DNA from: Acidobacteriota bacterium
Lineage (GTDB): Bacteria > Acidobacteriota > Terriglobia > Bryobacterales > Bryobacteraceae
Reading direction: 5' to 3'
NCBI GenBank assembly: GCA_016871135.1
Contig: VFZQ01000354.1
Span: 1 to 6,118 of the forward strand
DNA: 6,118 nucleotides
Position 1 is the stretch's first letter. Each line of letters begins with the position of its first letter. Shown one piece after another: positions 4,930 through 6,118 of this stretch. The notes below the pieces were generated by a model, which did no database searches, was not told the origin of the DNA, and saw only the letters and a program-made list of their open reading frames with translations. The position numbers and the translations under genes are program-made.

Positions 4930-6118
4930 GCGTATTCCCTTCCTTGGCTTCTCGCGCGAGCAGCAGCGAGAGGATCATCTCTTGAAACTTGAAATTGGAT
5001 TTGCGGAAGTCTTCGGTCATCTTCCGAATGACGGGGCGGTCCGCCGCGGTCTCGGTGCGGCCGGCGATGTAGCGGAAATACTGTTTGGCGATGCACTCCT
5101 GGCATTGCGAGCTTTGAGCGAGCACTGCGCCAAGCGCGGCGGGCGAGGAGAATTTCGAATTCGCAACGCCGGCGACAAAGCCGGAGGAGTCAATCTCCAA
5201 CTGCCACGCGGTCGTTTTCTGGTCGCGGTCTTCGCGGGTACGGCCGGTGGTGGTGAGCGCGAATTTGTCACGGCGTGCGCCGACGGCGTCGAACTTTTCG
5301 AAGCCGAAGCCGATGGGGTCGATCAAACTGTGGCAGGCGGCGCAACCGGGATTGGTCACGTGTTCGGAGAGACGGTCCCTATTGGTCTGCGGTTTGCCCG
5401 CGGTGAAGGGCGGGAGATTGGTGTTGACGCCGGCGGGAGGATCGGGCACGTGCTGGCAGAGGAACTGCTCGCGAATGAAGAGGCCGCGGGCGGTGGGCGA
5501 GCTTTCGTCGGGCTTGGCGGTGGCGGCGAGGAACAACGCCTGGCCAAGCAATCCGGCGCGTTCCGAGTCGGGCGCGAAGCTCACGCGGCCGAACTCTTGC
5601 GCGGGCAGAGGAACTTGATAGATGGCCGCGAGTTCGCTGTTGACGTAGCCATGCGGGGCTGAGAAGAGCTCCATGAAATTGCGGTTGTTCCAGACGAGGT
5701 CGGCGACGAAAAGGCGCGCTTCCTCAGTCATTGCAACGGCGGTTTCGCGCGTGAAACTGGGATAGCGGCGGCGATCCTTGCTGGAGGTGAGAATGCGGTC
5801 AAAGCGAAGCCACTGACCAACGAATTCATTGAGCGACTGGCGGGCGCGGGGGTTGTCGAGCATGCGGCGCACTTGGGTGCGGATGCCGGCGGGCGTAGCG
5901 AGATCACCCTTTTCGGCGGCGGCAAAAAGTGCGGCGTCGGGCATGGTGTCCCAGAGCGCGTAGGAGAGGCGGTTGGCGGTGGCGTAGGGTTTGAGTTTTG
6001 CGTCGGCGGTGTCTTCAAGCCGAAACAAAAAGTTCGACGACTGGAGCATGGCCTCGATGACCAGTTGCGCGCCCTTCAAGAATTCCTTCTCGGCGGAAAA
6101 AAGCGCGGAACTGGTCAT
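4910..6118 (-). CDS. DUF1592-DUF1588-DUF1585 c-type cytochrome-like protein, C-terminal 402 residues (5' end outside window)
   Basis: The frame is open to the right edge. The ATG on the last three bases is most likely an internal Met, because the family normally has further N-terminal domains (DUF1587, DUF1595 and often a cytochrome c domain) and residues 7-35 already resemble the tail of DUF1595 (ending FLFRLED). Visible domains in order: DUF1592 at about 30-155 (FLFRLE, NRLSYALWDTMPD, GQWLRFDRI), DUF1588 at about 160-280 with the SSPTARGLFIREQFLC stretch and a CAACH heme-c motif (C259, C262, H263) followed by SLIDPIGFGFEKFDAVG, and DUF1585 at about 312-390 with a CQEC pair (339-342) and YFRYIAGR. 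It is expected to be exported and to bind heme covalently in the periplasm or on the surface. The biochemical role is unknown; the family is abundant in Planctomycetes and Acidobacteria. It overlaps the DUF1552 gene downstream. Confidence 0.92.
   Translation of the reverse strand: MTSSALFSAEKEFLKGAQLVIEAMLQSSNFLFRLEDTADAKLKPYATANRLSYALWDTMPDAALFAAAEKGDLATPAGIRTQVRRMLDNPRARQSLNEFVGQWLRFDRILTSSKDRRRYPSFTRETAVAMTEEARLFVADLVWNNRNFMELFSAPHGYVNSELAAIYQVPLPAQEFGRVSFAPDSERAGLLGQALFLAATAKPDESSPTARGLFIREQFLCQHVPDPPAGVNTNLPPFTAGKPQTNRDRLSEHVTNPGCAACHSLIDPIGFGFEKFDAVGARRDKFALTTTGRTREDRDQKTTAWQLEIDSSGFVAGVANSKFSSPAALGAVLAQSSQCQECIAKQYFRYIAGRTETAADRPVIRKMTEDFRKSNFKFQEMILSLLLAREAKEGNTHAVNHH
4937..4945 (-). 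promoter_or_regulatory. Purine-rich ribosome binding site for the DUF1552 gene
   Basis: AAGGAAGGG on the minus strand ends 7 nt before the ATG at 4929. It lies within the coding sequence of the upstream DUF1592-family gene, so initiation at this ATG occurs while ribosomes are finishing the previous gene (20-nt overlap). It supports the chosen start. Confidence 0.55.

Noticed and set aside
4802..5662. Long + strand open frame (286 codons) opposite the DUF1552/DUF1592 genes
   Set aside because: Both minus-strand genes here have recognisable domains, a heme motif and a Tat signal. The antisense frame is a by-product of high third-position GC.
6116..6118. ATG at the right edge as the true start of the DUF1592-family gene
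   Set aside because: The sequence right after it matches the tail of DUF1595 rather than a signal peptide, and the family needs several hundred more N-terminal residues. The gene is cut by the window.

Overview
The window is GC-rich, strongly G/C-biased at third codon positions and almost fully coding, with no gap longer than 10 bp. It reads as bacterial chromosome. A Tat-exported DUF1552 protein beside a DUF1592/DUF1588/DUF1585 c-type cytochrome protein, followed by secreted 24-residue LRR proteins, suggests Acidobacteriota (Bryobacterales/Solibacter-like). Planctomycetota or Verrucomicrobiota remain possible. This assignment is inferred from gene content only; there is no rRNA or other marker.

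Left, + strand (2-681): the 3' end of an uncharacterised gene, possibly with an outer-membrane-lipoprotein-sorting (LolA/LolB-like) fold, overlaps by ATGA a small complete cupin gene. The cupin converges tail-to-tail with the large minus-strand operon, 10 bp apart. A 6-bp inverted repeat spans both stop codons.

Right, - strand (6118 down to 692), in transcription order: (1) the C-terminal 402 residues of a DUF1592-DUF1588-DUF1585 protein with one CxxCH heme motif, cut by the window edge; (2) a complete DUF1552 protein with a twin-arginine signal, overlapping gene 1 by 20 nt; (3) a 650-residue secreted LRR protein, 5 nt downstream; (4) a 319-residue LRR protein whose ATG is the very next codon, in the same frame, after the TAG of gene 3. 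The spacing implies one transcript with coupled translation. Its promoter lies beyond the right edge, and that of the left pair beyond the left edge.

The most interesting content is the LRR pair. By hand alignment it consists of three homologous units, each with an N-cap (W, then G six residues later, then a short beta strand), 24-residue repeats and a C-cap. Units A (10 repeats) and B (12 repeats in perfect register) are fused in gene 3; unit C (10 repeats, two enlarged loops) is gene 4. Only an amber codon separates B from C. The four genes together look like an exported, probably periplasmic or surface-located, heme/DUF1552 system with LRR binding proteins. Its substrate and biological role are unknown.
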